Translations under genes and position numbers: made by a program
Source of the DNA: Bacillota bacterium
Lineage (GTDB): Bacteria; Bacillota; Clostridia; Acetivibrionales; DSM-1351
Direction: 5' to 3'
NCBI GenBank assembly: GCA_023436515.1
Contig: JAEZIV010000405.1
Location: forward strand, 1 to 18,612
Length of the DNA stretch: 18,612 nucleotides
The notes under the pieces: model-generated
Told to the model about the DNA's origin: nothing
Databases searched by the model: none
The model's input: the letters and a program-made list of their open reading frames with translations, nothing else
Part shown: positions 1 through 6,799 of the stretch, piece by piece
Position numbering within the stretch: position 1 is the stretch's first letter
Layout of the letters: each line of letters begins with the position of its first letter

Positions 1-218
1 CGGCTGCACAGCAGAAGCCCGACAATCAGGCGAGGCCCAACAGCATGACCATGCCGGCTGCACAGCAGAAGCCCGCCCAGCAGGCAATGCCCAACAGCAT
101 GACCATGCCGGCGACACAGCAGAAGCCCGCCCAGCAGGCGATGCCCAACAGCATGACCATGCCTGCAGCACAGCAGAAGCCCGCCCAGCAGGCAATGCCC
201 AACAGCATGACCATGCCG
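1..218 (+). repeat. 54-bp in-frame tandem repeat encoding an 18-residue Met/Gln-rich unit
   Basis: Three near-identical full units lie at 45-98, 99-152 and 153-206, each encoding MTMPAAQQKPAQQAMPNS with at most a few base changes (unit 2 has AT for AA). A divergent partial unit occupies 3-44 (DNQARPNS replaces AQQAMPNS) and a fourth start (MTMP) occupies 207-218. The array probably continues upstream of the window. It is clearly richer in G+C than the rest of the gene. The near identity at third-codon positions indicates recent expansion or conversion. Confidence 0.95.
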
Positions 219-881
219 CTGCCTTCTGTTCCTGCCCCTAAGGACAATAATATGTATATGAGTCCAATAAAAAAAATGAAGATGAGCCAGCCTATGATGA
301 ACAGCAACGTTATGGGAAATAACAGTGTTTTGGGTCAGCAAATGGCTAACGGCAATGTTATGGGAACAAACAATGCTATGAGCAATAGTAATGCTATGCC
401 ATATAACAATGCTATGGGCAAATCCATAGGAAATGAAATGAACTATAATACTGAAGGACAGGTCAGTTTAGAGGAAGCGCTGGGTATTATAAAGGAAGCA
501 GTAGCAGGAGAAACCGAAGACAGGATGTTTTATGATTTTCTTATCAGCAATGCCCCTAACAATAAAGACAAGGAAATAATCAAAGGTATCAGGGACGACG
601 AAATAAAGCATGCTAAATTGTTCAGACAGCTATATTACCAGTTTACGGGTAAAACTATAGGGCCTGACCAGGAAGTTGATTTTAAAAAGCCGGCCACCTA
701 TTGTGAAGGACTCATAAGGGCTTTACTGGGAGAACAAAATGCTGTAAGGAAGTATCGTAAGATCCTTTTTGCCATGAACGCAAGGAAGGACATAAACATA
801 TTAACTGAAATCATTACTGATGAGATAAGACATGGTTCTCTCTACAATCTTCTCGTACACAATAACGATTGCAGATTTTAG
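1..881 (+). CDS. ferritin-like domain protein with Met/Gln-rich N-terminal repeats (5' partial)
   Basis: The reading frame is already open at base 3 and has no ribosome site before its first ATG at 45, so the true start almost certainly lies upstream of the window. The visible protein has two parts. The first ~70 residues are an 18-residue Met/Gln/Pro tandem repeat, followed by ~75 residues of Asn/Met-rich low-complexity sequence (many NxM and NAM motifs). The C-terminal ~135 residues form a ferritin-like four-helix domain: helix 1 has AGETEDRMFYDF, helix 2 DDEIKHAKLF, helix 3 LLGEQNAVRKY and helix 4 TDEIRHGSLY. The two ExxH motifs (EIKH, EIRH) plus the two helix Glu residues are the usual diiron ligand set of rubrerythrin/ferritin-like proteins. 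Oxidoreductase, metal storage or spore-associated roles are all possible; I cannot choose. The gene is monocistronic at its 3' end, with a terminator 40 bp downstream. Confidence 0.85.
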   Translation, partial: AAQQKPDNQARPNSMTMPAAQQKPAQQAMPNSMTMPATQQKPAQQAMPNSMTMPAAQQKPAQQAMPNSMTMPLPSVPAPKDNNMYMSPIKKMKMSQPMMNSNVMGNNSVLGQQMANGNVMGTNNAMSNSNAMPYNNAMGKSIGNEMNYNTEGQVSLEEALGIIKEAVAGETEDRMFYDFLISNAPNNKDKEIIKGIRDDEIKHAKLFRQLYYQFTGKTIGPDQEVDFKKPATYCEGLIRALLGEQNAVRKYRKILFAMNARKDINILTEIITDEIRHGSLYNLLVHNNDCRF

Positions 882-920
882 GAGGCAATAGAATAGTGTG
901 GTAAATAAGCTTAGGTAATA

Positions 921-984
921 ACCGAGCATGACTGTTTAGACTCTCAAAGACCGTAGTAAACAGTTATACTCGGTTTTTATTTTC
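921..984 (+). terminator. rho-independent terminator of the ferritin-like gene
   Basis: An 18-bp stem (arms 921-938 and 957-974, one mismatch and one G-T wobble) encloses an 18-base loop and is followed by TTTTTATTTT. It lies 40 bp after the stop codon. Confidence 0.9.
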
Positions 985-1171
985 TAAGCTGTGAAGGGAA
1001 ATACTTGGGATAATGCTTGAAAACTGAGAAATATTACTTGGGGGGTGTACATAGCCGGAGTTTTGGGTTAAATTGTATATATAAATAGAATGACTAACAC
1101 ACTTTTTACATGAAAGGTTATTAGGTAACCTATTCCCTGAAGGGGATAATAAATTACGAAGAGGCCGGAAG
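985..1171 (+). promoter_or_regulatory. DedA upstream region with a weak sigma-A-like promoter and small inverted repeats
   Basis: A possible promoter is TTGGGT at 1063-1068, a 17-bp spacer, and TAGAAT at 1086-1091. Further down, AGGTTA and TAACCT (about 1114-1130) form a 6-bp inverted repeat with a 5-base gap, and CCCTgaAGGG lies just after. The -35 matches only three of six consensus bases, so the promoter is tentative. I see no gene here. Confidence 0.3.
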
Positions 1172-1816
1172 ATGGATTTTATTATTGGATTTTTTGATTT
1201 TGTGATGCACCTGGACAAGAATTTAACTCAGCTTGCGCAGGATTATGGTTTTTGGACCTACCTGATTTTATTCCTGGTAGTATTCTGTGAAACCGGGCTT
1301 GTTATAACACCATTTTTGCCAGGGGACTCCATGATTTTTGTTGTTGGGGCCTTAGCTGCCGGCGGAGAGCTTAACTTTCCGGTTATAATAGCAGTACTTA
1401 TAGCAGCTGCAATACTGGGAGATACCTGCAATTATCATATTGGTAAGTTCATTGGACCTGCTATATTTAAAAAGGATGACGTCAGATTCCTAAAAAAAGA
1501 ATACCTTATAAAAACACATAATTTTTATGAAAAACATGGTGGGAAGACAATAATTATTGCCAGATTTATTCCTATTATTAGGACCTTCGCTCCTTTCGTG
1601 GCAGGCATGGGATCCATGAGCTATGCAAAGTTTATAAGCTACAATGTAATCGGAGGTATATCATGGGTTGCCCTATTCTCCTTTGGAGGCTTCTTCTTTG
1701 GGAATATACCAATTGTAGAGAATAACTTCAGCCTGGTAATCCTGGCCATAATTCTTATTTCTCTTGTACCGGGTGTTGTAACCTATCTCAAGGAGAGAAA
1801 ATCATCAGCTACCTGA
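1172..1816 (+). CDS. DedA family (VTT domain) integral membrane protein
   Basis: This is a 214-residue polytopic membrane protein of the DedA/SNARE-associated family, a normal length for it. Hallmarks are FCETGLVITPFLPGDS near residue 40-55 and the amphipathic re-entrant segment ARFIPIIRTFAPFVAGM (about 126-142), followed by GGISW. Family members are inner-membrane proteins; several are reported to act as lipid scramblases or undecaprenyl-phosphate/phospholipid flippases and to support proton-motive-force homeostasis and antimicrobial resistance. The substrate of this one cannot be read from sequence. The ATG at 1172 is preceded by a poor purine-rich ribosome site (GAGGCCGGAAG). It is a single-gene unit, closed by the terminator starting at 1852. 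Confidence 0.93.
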   Translation: MDFIIGFFDFVMHLDKNLTQLAQDYGFWTYLILFLVVFCETGLVITPFLPGDSMIFVVGALAAGGELNFPVIIAVLIAAAILGDTCNYHIGKFIGPAIFKKDDVRFLKKEYLIKTHNFYEKHGGKTIIIARFIPIIRTFAPFVAGMGSMSYAKFISYNVIGGISWVALFSFGGFFFGNIPIVENNFSLVILAIILISLVPGVVTYLKERKSSAT

Positions 1817-1851
1817 TCCCTCCTTAAATAAACCATATAAATTTCTCAAAT

Positions 1852-1881
1852 AAAAGCGTTTTTTAGAAACGCTTTTTTGTT
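1852..1881 (+). terminator. rho-independent terminator of the DedA gene
   Basis: AAAAGCGTTT (1852-1861) pairs perfectly with AAACGCTTTT (1867-1876) around a 5-base loop, followed by TTGTTTGT. The symmetric A/T flanks would allow function in both directions. Confidence 0.92.
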
Positions 1882-1903
1882 TGTGTAAAGCAGACATTAA
1901 TAA

Positions 1904-1962
1904 TTGGAAAAATAAACTTATCAAATAAATAATATTTACGATATAGTTGAGAATGATATTCT
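1904..1962 (+). promoter_or_regulatory. possible promoter and imperfect Fur/PerR-like dyad before the secreted protein gene
   Basis: TTGGAA (1904-1909), a 17-bp spacer and AATAAT (1927-1932) form a plausible promoter. Just downstream, TGAGAATGATATTCT (1948-1962) resembles a 7-1-7 Fur-type box (left half 6/7, right half 4/7 against TGATAAT-N-ATTATCA). The dyad sits between promoter and ribosome site, where a repressor could act. The match is imperfect and may be chance in A/T-rich DNA. Confidence 0.25.
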
Positions 1963-1979
1963 GTGAGGAGGTGATAGTA

Positions 1980-2549
1980 TTGAAAAAAATTATTATTCTA
2001 TTAACTATTACATTTATAGCTTCAATAATATCCTTTAATGCTTTCGCAGTACCGCAGGGTACTGAGCAAATGGGCAATACAGAGAATAAGGGTGCCGAGA
2101 ACAAAGCTTTGCACAAAAAGTATCCCGAGAAGCCGGAGCATAAATCCAAAGGCTCTGATAAGAGTAATATTGAAGACCACAGCGGCCACATAAAGCATGA
2201 ATGTGAAAAATGCCATAAGGACCCCTTGGAAAGGCTTGAATCCATTAAGGGGAAAGTATCACAGGATTTAAAGGATGGCAAAATATCACAAGAAAAGGCT
2301 GATGAATTAAATAAAAAAATAGATGAACGAATTGCAAAAATCAAACAATTCAACAGTCTTTCCTTACCTGAAAAGAAGCAGCAGTTAAGCGAAAAATTTA
2401 AATCCCGAATGGAAGAGGCCGTAAAAGAGGGTAGAATTACAAAGGATGAAGGTGGAAAGCTTCAGGCTGAATTTGAAAAACAATTGGAAAGCTGGGATGG
2501 GAGCAAGCCCATCAAGCCAATTCATAAGCTTAGAAGGCATGTGGAATAG
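1980..2549 (+). CDS. small secreted His/Cys-containing protein with two DUF2680-like helical repeats
   Basis: I start this at TTG 1980 because AGGAGGTG (1966-1973) lies eight bases upstream and because the protein then begins with a clean signal peptide: KK, a hydrophobic core, then NAFA with likely cleavage after residue 23. An in-frame ATG at 1947 has no ribosome site and would spoil the signal. The mature protein (~166 residues) is charged and lysine-rich. Residues 67-80 are rich in His and Cys (GHIKHECEKCHK; C75, C78, H79), suggesting metal or redox chemistry. Two similar helical units follow (about 89-124 and 138-172), each with a DGKISQEKAD / EGRITKDEGG turn like that of DUF2680-type secreted proteins. 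No enzyme motif is visible. It is a single-gene unit with its own terminator. Confidence 0.75.
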   Translation: MKKIIILLTITFIASIISFNAFAVPQGTEQMGNTENKGAENKALHKKYPEKPEHKSKGSDKSNIEDHSGHIKHECEKCHKDPLERLESIKGKVSQDLKDGKISQEKADELNKKIDERIAKIKQFNSLSLPEKKQQLSEKFKSRMEEAVKEGRITKDEGGKLQAEFEKQLESWDGSKPIKPIHKLRRHVE

Positions 2550-2590
2550 CTTCTTGAGTTATATTGGCTGGGAGAATATGTGAAACTGAC

Positions 2591-2652
2591 AAAGGCACGC
2601 GTATGAGTTGGTTATGCCGCAGCATAAACCAAAGCTCACGTGTGCCTTTTTC
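2591..2652 (+). terminator. long-stem terminator between the secreted protein and EamA genes
   Basis: AAAGGCAC (2591-2598) pairs with GTGCCTTT at the far side; inner segments CGT/ACG, GAG/CTC and TTATGC/GCATAA continue the stem with small internal mismatches, and TTTTT follows. It ends the plus-strand gene. The facing minus-strand gene ends at 2683, and the same hairpin may serve it too, although its T-tract on that strand is short. Confidence 0.85.
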
Positions 2653-2682
2653 CTTCGTAAATAAGCTTTTCTTCTTAAGTCA

Positions 2683-3618
2683 TTAATCAAACCATATCCT
2701 GGAGCTATGCAACTGGTGAAGAATAACTCTTCTCTTTATAAAAAGCTTTGACGGATTGAATGTCGATATCACTACTGTCAGAAGAATCACAACACAGCCG
2801 ACTACCGATGGAATACCACTGATCTTTTCACCCAGTAGAAGCGTGCCCAGCAGAGCAGTAATAACAGGCTCAAAGGCATAAAGAATTGTAGCCTTCTCAG
2901 GTCGGACATATTTTATTGCCGAGCTCTGAAATAGAGAAGTAAAGATAGTTACAAGAGTATTTAGACCTATAAGCAGTAAAAATACGGGATTAAGTCCAAT
3001 TGAAAAATCTACATTTCCTCTTTCAAAAGCAATAGCAAGCAGCAGGAACACTGTTGTATTAGTTGCATGCTGAACAAAGGTAAACTGTATTGGTGTAACA
3101 ATATGGGAAAACCTGTTCTGTAAAGCTATAAACAGAGAGAAAAACAAGGCATTAAAGATAGCAAAAATATCCCCTGGATTAATTTCAAAGCCCTTTCCGG
3201 CACAGGTTATAAGATAGATCCCTGATAGTGCTGACAAAGCTAGGGCTACTGTTTTTAAGGTTGGTTTCTTCTTTTCAAAAAGTGCCATAATTATGGGTGT
3301 TATTACTATTGACAGCTGTACTATGAAGGCGGTATTTGAACCTGAGGTTCTTTTTAATGCCAGCATACAGAAGATATTACTTACAACTGAAACAAGGCTT
3401 ATAAGTGCGCTGAAGAGAATAACCTTTCTACTTATATTTCCAAGCTTTTTTCTGAATATGATCCAGGTTGCTGAAAGACATATAGCTGCACAAACAAACA
3501 AAATTGAAAAGGGAGGTAAAAAACCTAAAAGCATTTTTGACCATATGTAGGATGAACCCCAGAAAATAGCGTTTAATAATAAGAAGAACTGAGCATTTTT
3601 AACTGTTATGATTTTCAT
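2683..3618 (-). CDS. EamA family (DMT superfamily) transporter
   Basis: The protein is 311 residues when started at the ATG at 3618, which has TTTGGAGG five bases upstream; an in-frame TTG at 3630 overlaps that site and is less likely. It shows about ten hydrophobic segments arranged as two EamA halves. Family signatures include NAIFWGSSYIWSKMLL near the N-terminus, ALKRTSGSNTAFIVQLSIVITPI in the first half, and ALQNRF...SAIKYVRPEKATILYAFEPVITALLG in the second. EamA/DMT proteins are secondary exporters or importers of amino acids, purines or other metabolites in the cytoplasmic membrane. The substrate is unknown. It is divergent from the AraC-type regulator, which makes that regulator a candidate controller. 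Confidence 0.93.
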   Translation of the reverse strand: MKIITVKNAQFFLLLNAIFWGSSYIWSKMLLGFLPPFSILFVCAAICLSATWIIFRKKLGNISRKVILFSALISLVSVVSNIFCMLALKRTSGSNTAFIVQLSIVITPIIMALFEKKKPTLKTVALALSALSGIYLITCAGKGFEINPGDIFAIFNALFFSLFIALQNRFSHIVTPIQFTFVQHATNTTVFLLLAIAFERGNVDFSIGLNPVFLLLIGLNTLVTIFTSLFQSSAIKYVRPEKATILYAFEPVITALLGTLLLGEKISGIPSVVGCVVILLTVVISTFNPSKLFIKRRVILHQLHSSRIWFD

Positions 3619-3847
3619 AGCTGCCTCCAAAGTGATATATTGCGGTTAAGTCAAAGCTACCTGTTTACAGTCGGTAGAAATTTACTTTACATAAGTATTA
3701 TATTCTAAGTTTTAGCAATATTTATTGCAGATTATGTTAGAAATAATGCAAAAGCTGCTATTTAATAATTTACTACCATTGATAAATATAATAGAATAAA
3801 AGAATAAACCAATAGAGGCAATTAAGAGGAGTAAAGAAGGTATTGAC
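3619..3847. promoter_or_regulatory. divergent EamA/AraC control region with a GCAATA-TT-TATTGC dyad
   Basis: The 229-bp A/T-rich gap between two divergent genes holds the dyad GCAATA (3715-3720), TT, TATTGC (3723-3728), roughly central. A TATAAT facing the EamA gene lies on the minus strand near 3700-3705, and another TATAAT facing the regulator lies at 3787-3792. Neither has a convincing -35 at standard spacing, as is common for activator-dependent promoters. No gene is visible here. Confidence 0.35.
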
Positions 3848-4726
3848 ATGGAAGAACGTATAAAGAGGGGATATCTGCAAAGTGATTTTATGTATTTTCA
3901 CTTGAAGGACAGAAGAAACATACAGTTTGAACATCATTATCACGATTTTAATAAAATCATTGTTTTTATTAACGGAAATGTGGAGTATAACATCGAAGGG
4001 AAGACATATAAGCTAAAACCCTGGGATATACTTTTTATTCCTGAAAATCAGGTCCACAGGCCTGTTATTGAGCCTGCGGAAGATTATGAGAGAATTGTAA
4101 TCTGGATTAATAACGTCTTTCTTAAGGAGCATGGTGATGCAGATAATGACTTACTCTCCTGCTTCAATGGGGCTAGAGATAACAGGCACCTTATCAGGCT
4201 TGGCATCAATTCCATGCATGTTATAAAAGCTATTCTTTTGCAAATTGAAAACGAACTGAAGAACAAGCAATTTGGTTCAGGTATTTGTGGAAATGCTCTG
4301 TTTGTACAGTTCATGGTCTATGTGAACAGGCTTTATATAACTCCTGAAAAGTCAACAGACAGCATAGAGGTGGAATACGATGAACAGATACAAAAGGTTA
4401 TCCGGCACATTAATGGAAACCTGGACGGAGATTTAAGCATATCAACTCTGGCGGATATGTTTTTTATAAACAAATACTACCTAATGCATAAGTTTAAAGC
4501 AAACACAGGCTTTTCTATACATAATTATGTTGTTCAAAAAAGGATTCAGAAAGGAGCAGAACATATTAGAGCAGGAATCTCTCCATCAGAGGCAGCCGGA
4601 AGATGCGGCTTTAATGACTATTCCAGCTTTGTCCGAGCCTTTACGAAATTGTATGGAACTGCTCCTAAAAAGTTTTATAAAGCAGAAGCTCAGAGTAGGA
4701 ATGTACACATACAAATAGAAGGATAG
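3848..4726 (+). CDS. AraC family transcriptional regulator with N-terminal cupin domain
   Basis: This is a 292-residue two-domain regulator. Residues ~15-110 form a cupin-type ligand-binding domain (FEHHYHDFNKIIVFINGNVEYNIEGK, KPWDILFIPENQVHRP), the arrangement of sugar- or aromatic-sensing AraC proteins. Residues ~180-280 hold the double helix-turn-helix: SISTLADMFFINKYYLMHKFK is the first and SPSEAAGRCGFNDYSSFVRAFTKLYGTAPKKF the second, matching the AraC/XylS signature. AAGAAGG seven bases before ATG 3848 supports the start. It is divergent from the EamA gene and convergent with the SDR gene, only 17 bp away and with no visible terminator between, so it may regulate either. The effector is unknown. 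Confidence 0.94.
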   Translation: MEERIKRGYLQSDFMYFHLKDRRNIQFEHHYHDFNKIIVFINGNVEYNIEGKTYKLKPWDILFIPENQVHRPVIEPAEDYERIVIWINNVFLKEHGDADNDLLSCFNGARDNRHLIRLGINSMHVIKAILLQIENELKNKQFGSGICGNALFVQFMVYVNRLYITPEKSTDSIEVEYDEQIQKVIRHINGNLDGDLSISTLADMFFINKYYLMHKFKANTGFSIHNYVVQKRIQKGAEHIRAGISPSEAAGRCGFNDYSSFVRAFTKLYGTAPKKFYKAEAQSRNVHIQIEG

Positions 4727-4743
4727 CGCCAGAAATAAAGCAA

Positions 4744-5514
4744 TTAAAGGTAAATCATTTTCCTGGTCATTCCACCGTCAATAGTGAGGTTTTCACCTGT
4801 TATAAAACCAGTTTTGTCTGAGGCCAGAAACAAGCATGCCTCGGCTATATCCTCCGGTTTTCCCACCCTGCCGGCTGGATGCTGCTTGTGATCAGCCTCA
4901 GTTATTATTTCCTGCCTTGCCTCAGAGCTTTTTTTCCAAGCTGACACATCTATCCAACCGGGGCTTATAGAGTTTACTCTAATACCGTGCTGTCCAAGAG
5001 ATACCGCCAGTGAGTGAGTTAGAGCAAAGATTCCTCCCTTCGAAGCTGAATAAGCTTCTGTGTCGGGTTCAGACATAAAGGCTCTGGTTGAAGCAATGTT
5101 GATAATACTTCCTGAATGCTGGGCTCTCATGATAGGAGCACAGAATTTTGCACAGTAATACATACCTGAAAGATTGATTCCTATAATTCTGTCCCACTCT
5201 TCAGTTGAAGTATCAAATATATTTCCAAAGCTTGATACACCGGCGTTGTTTATCAGTATGTGTACTGCCTTATATTTATCGAAGGCTGAAGCTACCATGG
5301 ACTTAACTGAAGCGGCGTCAGCAACATCTGTTTTGATAAATACTCCCTCAAAACCCGCGGACCTTATAAAGCTTTCGTTTTCCTGACCAGCTTCCTCATC
5401 TATATCAGCTATTACCACCTTTGCACCTTCCGCAGCAAAAGCTCTTGAAACAGCCATCCCTATTCCTTGGCTTCCACCTGTTACTATTACAGTCTTGTTA
5501 TCATATCGAAGCAT
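4744..5514 (-). CDS. classical short-chain dehydrogenase/reductase (SDR)
   Basis: Started at ATG 5514, which has GGGAGG five bases upstream, the protein is 256 residues, the standard length of classical SDRs. The cofactor motif TGGSQGIG is at 12-19, NNAG at 89-92, and the catalytic tetrad is N114, S142, Y155 and K159 (YSASK). Asp37 at the end of the second beta strand favours NAD(H) over NADP(H). SPGWIDV after the active site and the C-terminal ITGENLTIDGGM are typical of the glucose-1-dehydrogenase / 3-oxoacyl-ACP-reductase-like group, but the substrate (sugar, polyol or ketone) is not determinable. An upstream seven-residue extension (from 5535) overlaps the ribosome site and is rejected. 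Confidence 0.94.
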   Translation of the reverse strand: MLRYDNKTVIVTGGSQGIGMAVSRAFAAEGAKVVIADIDEEAGQENESFIRSAGFEGVFIKTDVADAASVKSMVASAFDKYKAVHILINNAGVSSFGNIFDTSTEEWDRIIGINLSGMYYCAKFCAPIMRAQHSGSIINIASTRAFMSEPDTEAYSASKGGIFALTHSLAVSLGQHGIRVNSISPGWIDVSAWKKSSEARQEIITEADHKQHPAGRVGKPEDIAEACLFLASDKTGFITGENLTIDGGMTRKMIYL

Positions 5515-5563
5515 ATTGACCTCCCGAATACCCAATTGTCCAATAAACTTACCACTGGTTTAA

Positions 5564-5572
5564 AGTATACCA
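5564..5572 (-). promoter_or_regulatory. extended -10 element, probable SDR promoter
   Basis: On the minus strand TGG-TATACT forms an extended -10 (TGn plus 5/6 of TATAAT), 50 bp ahead of the SDR start. No good -35 at 16-18 bp is visible, which is tolerated for extended -10 promoters. Confidence 0.35.
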
Positions 5573-5668
5573 AAATCAGATATTGATTTATACAATTGAA
5601 TTTTATTTAGTCGGATTGAGATCATTAACCTTCAGGGAAAAACTTATGAAATTTTTTGAAAATTACTA

Positions 5669-5697
5669 TTGACGAGTATATCACGCTGTGATATACT
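5669..5697 (+). promoter_or_regulatory. PadR-operon promoter with operator palindrome in the spacer
   Basis: TTGACG (5669-5674) and TATACT (5692-5697) are separated by exactly 17 bp, each matching five of six consensus bases. The spacer and most of the -10 are filled by a perfect inverted repeat: GTATATCAC (5676-5684), GCT, GTGATATAC (5688-5696). A dimer bound here would block RNA polymerase. ATATCAC-type dyads are a familiar form of PadR-family operators, and the padR-like gene is first in the operon, so autorepression is the simplest reading. Confidence 0.8.
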
Positions 5698-5703
5698 TTG
5701 TTC

Positions 5704-5742
5704 ATGATATATCGGGTTGTGATATATCAATCATTGATATAG
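5704..5742 (+). promoter_or_regulatory. secondary TGATATATC operator-like sites
   Basis: TGATATATC (5705-5713) and TGATATATCA (5720-5729, itself palindromic) are spaced 15 bp apart, and a partial third copy TGATATA starts at 5735. A further ATATATCA lies at 5773-5780. They repeat the half-site of the main operator and fall in the early transcribed region. The rest of 5515-5832 holds no gene. Confidence 0.55.
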
Positions 5743-5832
5743 ATGACATTTGTTAATCTGACTCAGCTGCCATATATATCATGAGGTTAGGTAGGCTCAG
5801 TTGGTGATATTTTTTCTGTCGGAGGAGGGTAT

Positions 5833-6165
5833 ATGAGAGAACAACTGAAAAAGAGCTACATGCCTATGACAGAATCGGCGTTTTATATTTTACTTTCCTT
5901 AAAGGAGCCTAGGCATGGCTATGGTATAATATTGTATGTGAAGGAAATTACAGGTAATCGCATTGTCCTTGGAGCAGGAACAATATACGGTACTTTGACA
6001 AAATTTGAGAAGGACGGCTTAATTGTTACAGCAGGAGAAGAGGATAGGCGAAAACTATATAAGCTAACAGAGAATGGTGTCTGGCTTCTAGGCCAGGAGC
6101 TTGACAGAATAGATGAGCTGCATAAAAACGGACATAGCATTTTGGAGGACATGGGTTATGATTAG
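5833..6165 (+). CDS. PadR family transcriptional repressor
   Basis: This 110-residue protein has the winged-helix PadR fold: MTESAFYILLSLKEPRHGYGI (residues 12-32) is the first helix pair with the conserved HGYGI, LGAGTIYGTLTKFEKDGLI (about 46-64) the recognition helix, and EEDRRKLYKLTENG (69-82) the beta wing. The C-terminal helix used for dimerisation is short, typical of the PadR-s2 subgroup that controls drug or antibiotic exporters. A strong GGAGGAGGG lies three bases before ATG 5833. It is the first gene of an operon with a DUF2812 protein and an ABC exporter, and operator-like palindromes overlap its promoter, so it probably represses its own operon until a ligand binds. Confidence 0.95.
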   Translation: MREQLKKSYMPMTESAFYILLSLKEPRHGYGIILYVKEITGNRIVLGAGTIYGTLTKFEKDGLIVTAGEEDRRKLYKLTENGVWLLGQELDRIDELHKNGHSILEDMGYD

Positions 6166-6679
6166 AATATATAAAATGTGGTGGGCCTGGGAATACGAAG
6201 AAATAGAAATTTGGCTGGAAAAAATGGAGGCTAGTGGGCTTAGGCTGGTTGAAACAAGATGTAATGGTGTAATGTTTTACTTTGAAAAGTGTAATCCGAC
6301 AAAGGCTAGATATTGCATTGATTATCAATCTAAGCTTACACCCGATTATATGACCATAATTAATGACGATGGCTGGAAGCTATACCAAATAGGCATGGGC
6401 TGGTACATACTCAGAAAAGAGTACGAGGAGGATAGACCGAATTTGTATACTGACTTCGAAGGCTTGATTGCCCGAAACAAAACCCTGCTGACTATTATGT
6501 TTATTGCTAGCATAATCGAAATAATCTGTATTTCTAATATGGTCTACAATACCTATCAATATCCAAGTCAGGCAAGCATAGCCATGACAGCTATTTTTGG
6601 GTCGACCATAATTGCGTTCTTTGCATTTATTATCACAAACCTTTCCCTTCAAATCAAGAAGTTTAGAAAGAAAATCTGA
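6158..6679 (+). CDS. DUF2812 domain-containing membrane protein
   Basis: I start this at ATG 6158, overlapping the padR-like stop by eight bases, with TTGGAGG nine bases upstream; this implies translational coupling. The 173-residue protein has an N-terminal DUF2812 region (~1-100) with family-like features: MWWAWEYEEIEIWLEKMEASGLRL, FEKCNPTKARYCIDY, DDGWKLYQIGMGWYILRK. Two transmembrane helices follow (about 108-130 and 138-160), then a basic tail, so the soluble part probably faces the cytoplasm. DUF2812 proteins are very often encoded next to PadR regulators in Firmicutes. Their function is not established; by position, an accessory to sensing or to the transporter is possible. Confidence 0.87.
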   Translation: MIRIYKMWWAWEYEEIEIWLEKMEASGLRLVETRCNGVMFYFEKCNPTKARYCIDYQSKLTPDYMTIINDDGWKLYQIGMGWYILRKEYEEDRPNLYTDFEGLIARNKTLLTIMFIASIIEIICISNMVYNTYQYPSQASIAMTAIFGSTIIAFFAFIITNLSLQIKKFRKKI

Positions 6680-6799
6680 GCTTGGTAAACGGAAGAGGAC
6701 ATAAAGTTAAGTCAAGCTTTGATTTATAACAGCTTTACAACGAAACCAACGCAGGGAGCCCGTATAACCCGGCGTAAAAAATATTAAGAGGTGAATAAA
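6680..6799 (+). other. intra-operon gap without recognised element
   Basis: The 120 bp between the DUF2812 gene and the ATPase contain no terminator hairpin and no convincing promoter. The genes are probably still co-transcribed from the PadR promoter. Confidence 0.5.

Noticed and set aside
45..206. Tandem direct repeat as a CRISPR-like array
   Set aside because: Units are contiguous without spacers and stay in frame as an 18-residue protein repeat.
1805..2353. 182-codon minus-strand reading frame opposite the secreted protein gene
   Set aside because: It runs antisense to a gene with a clear ribosome site and signal peptide, has no ribosome site of its own and no recognisable domain.
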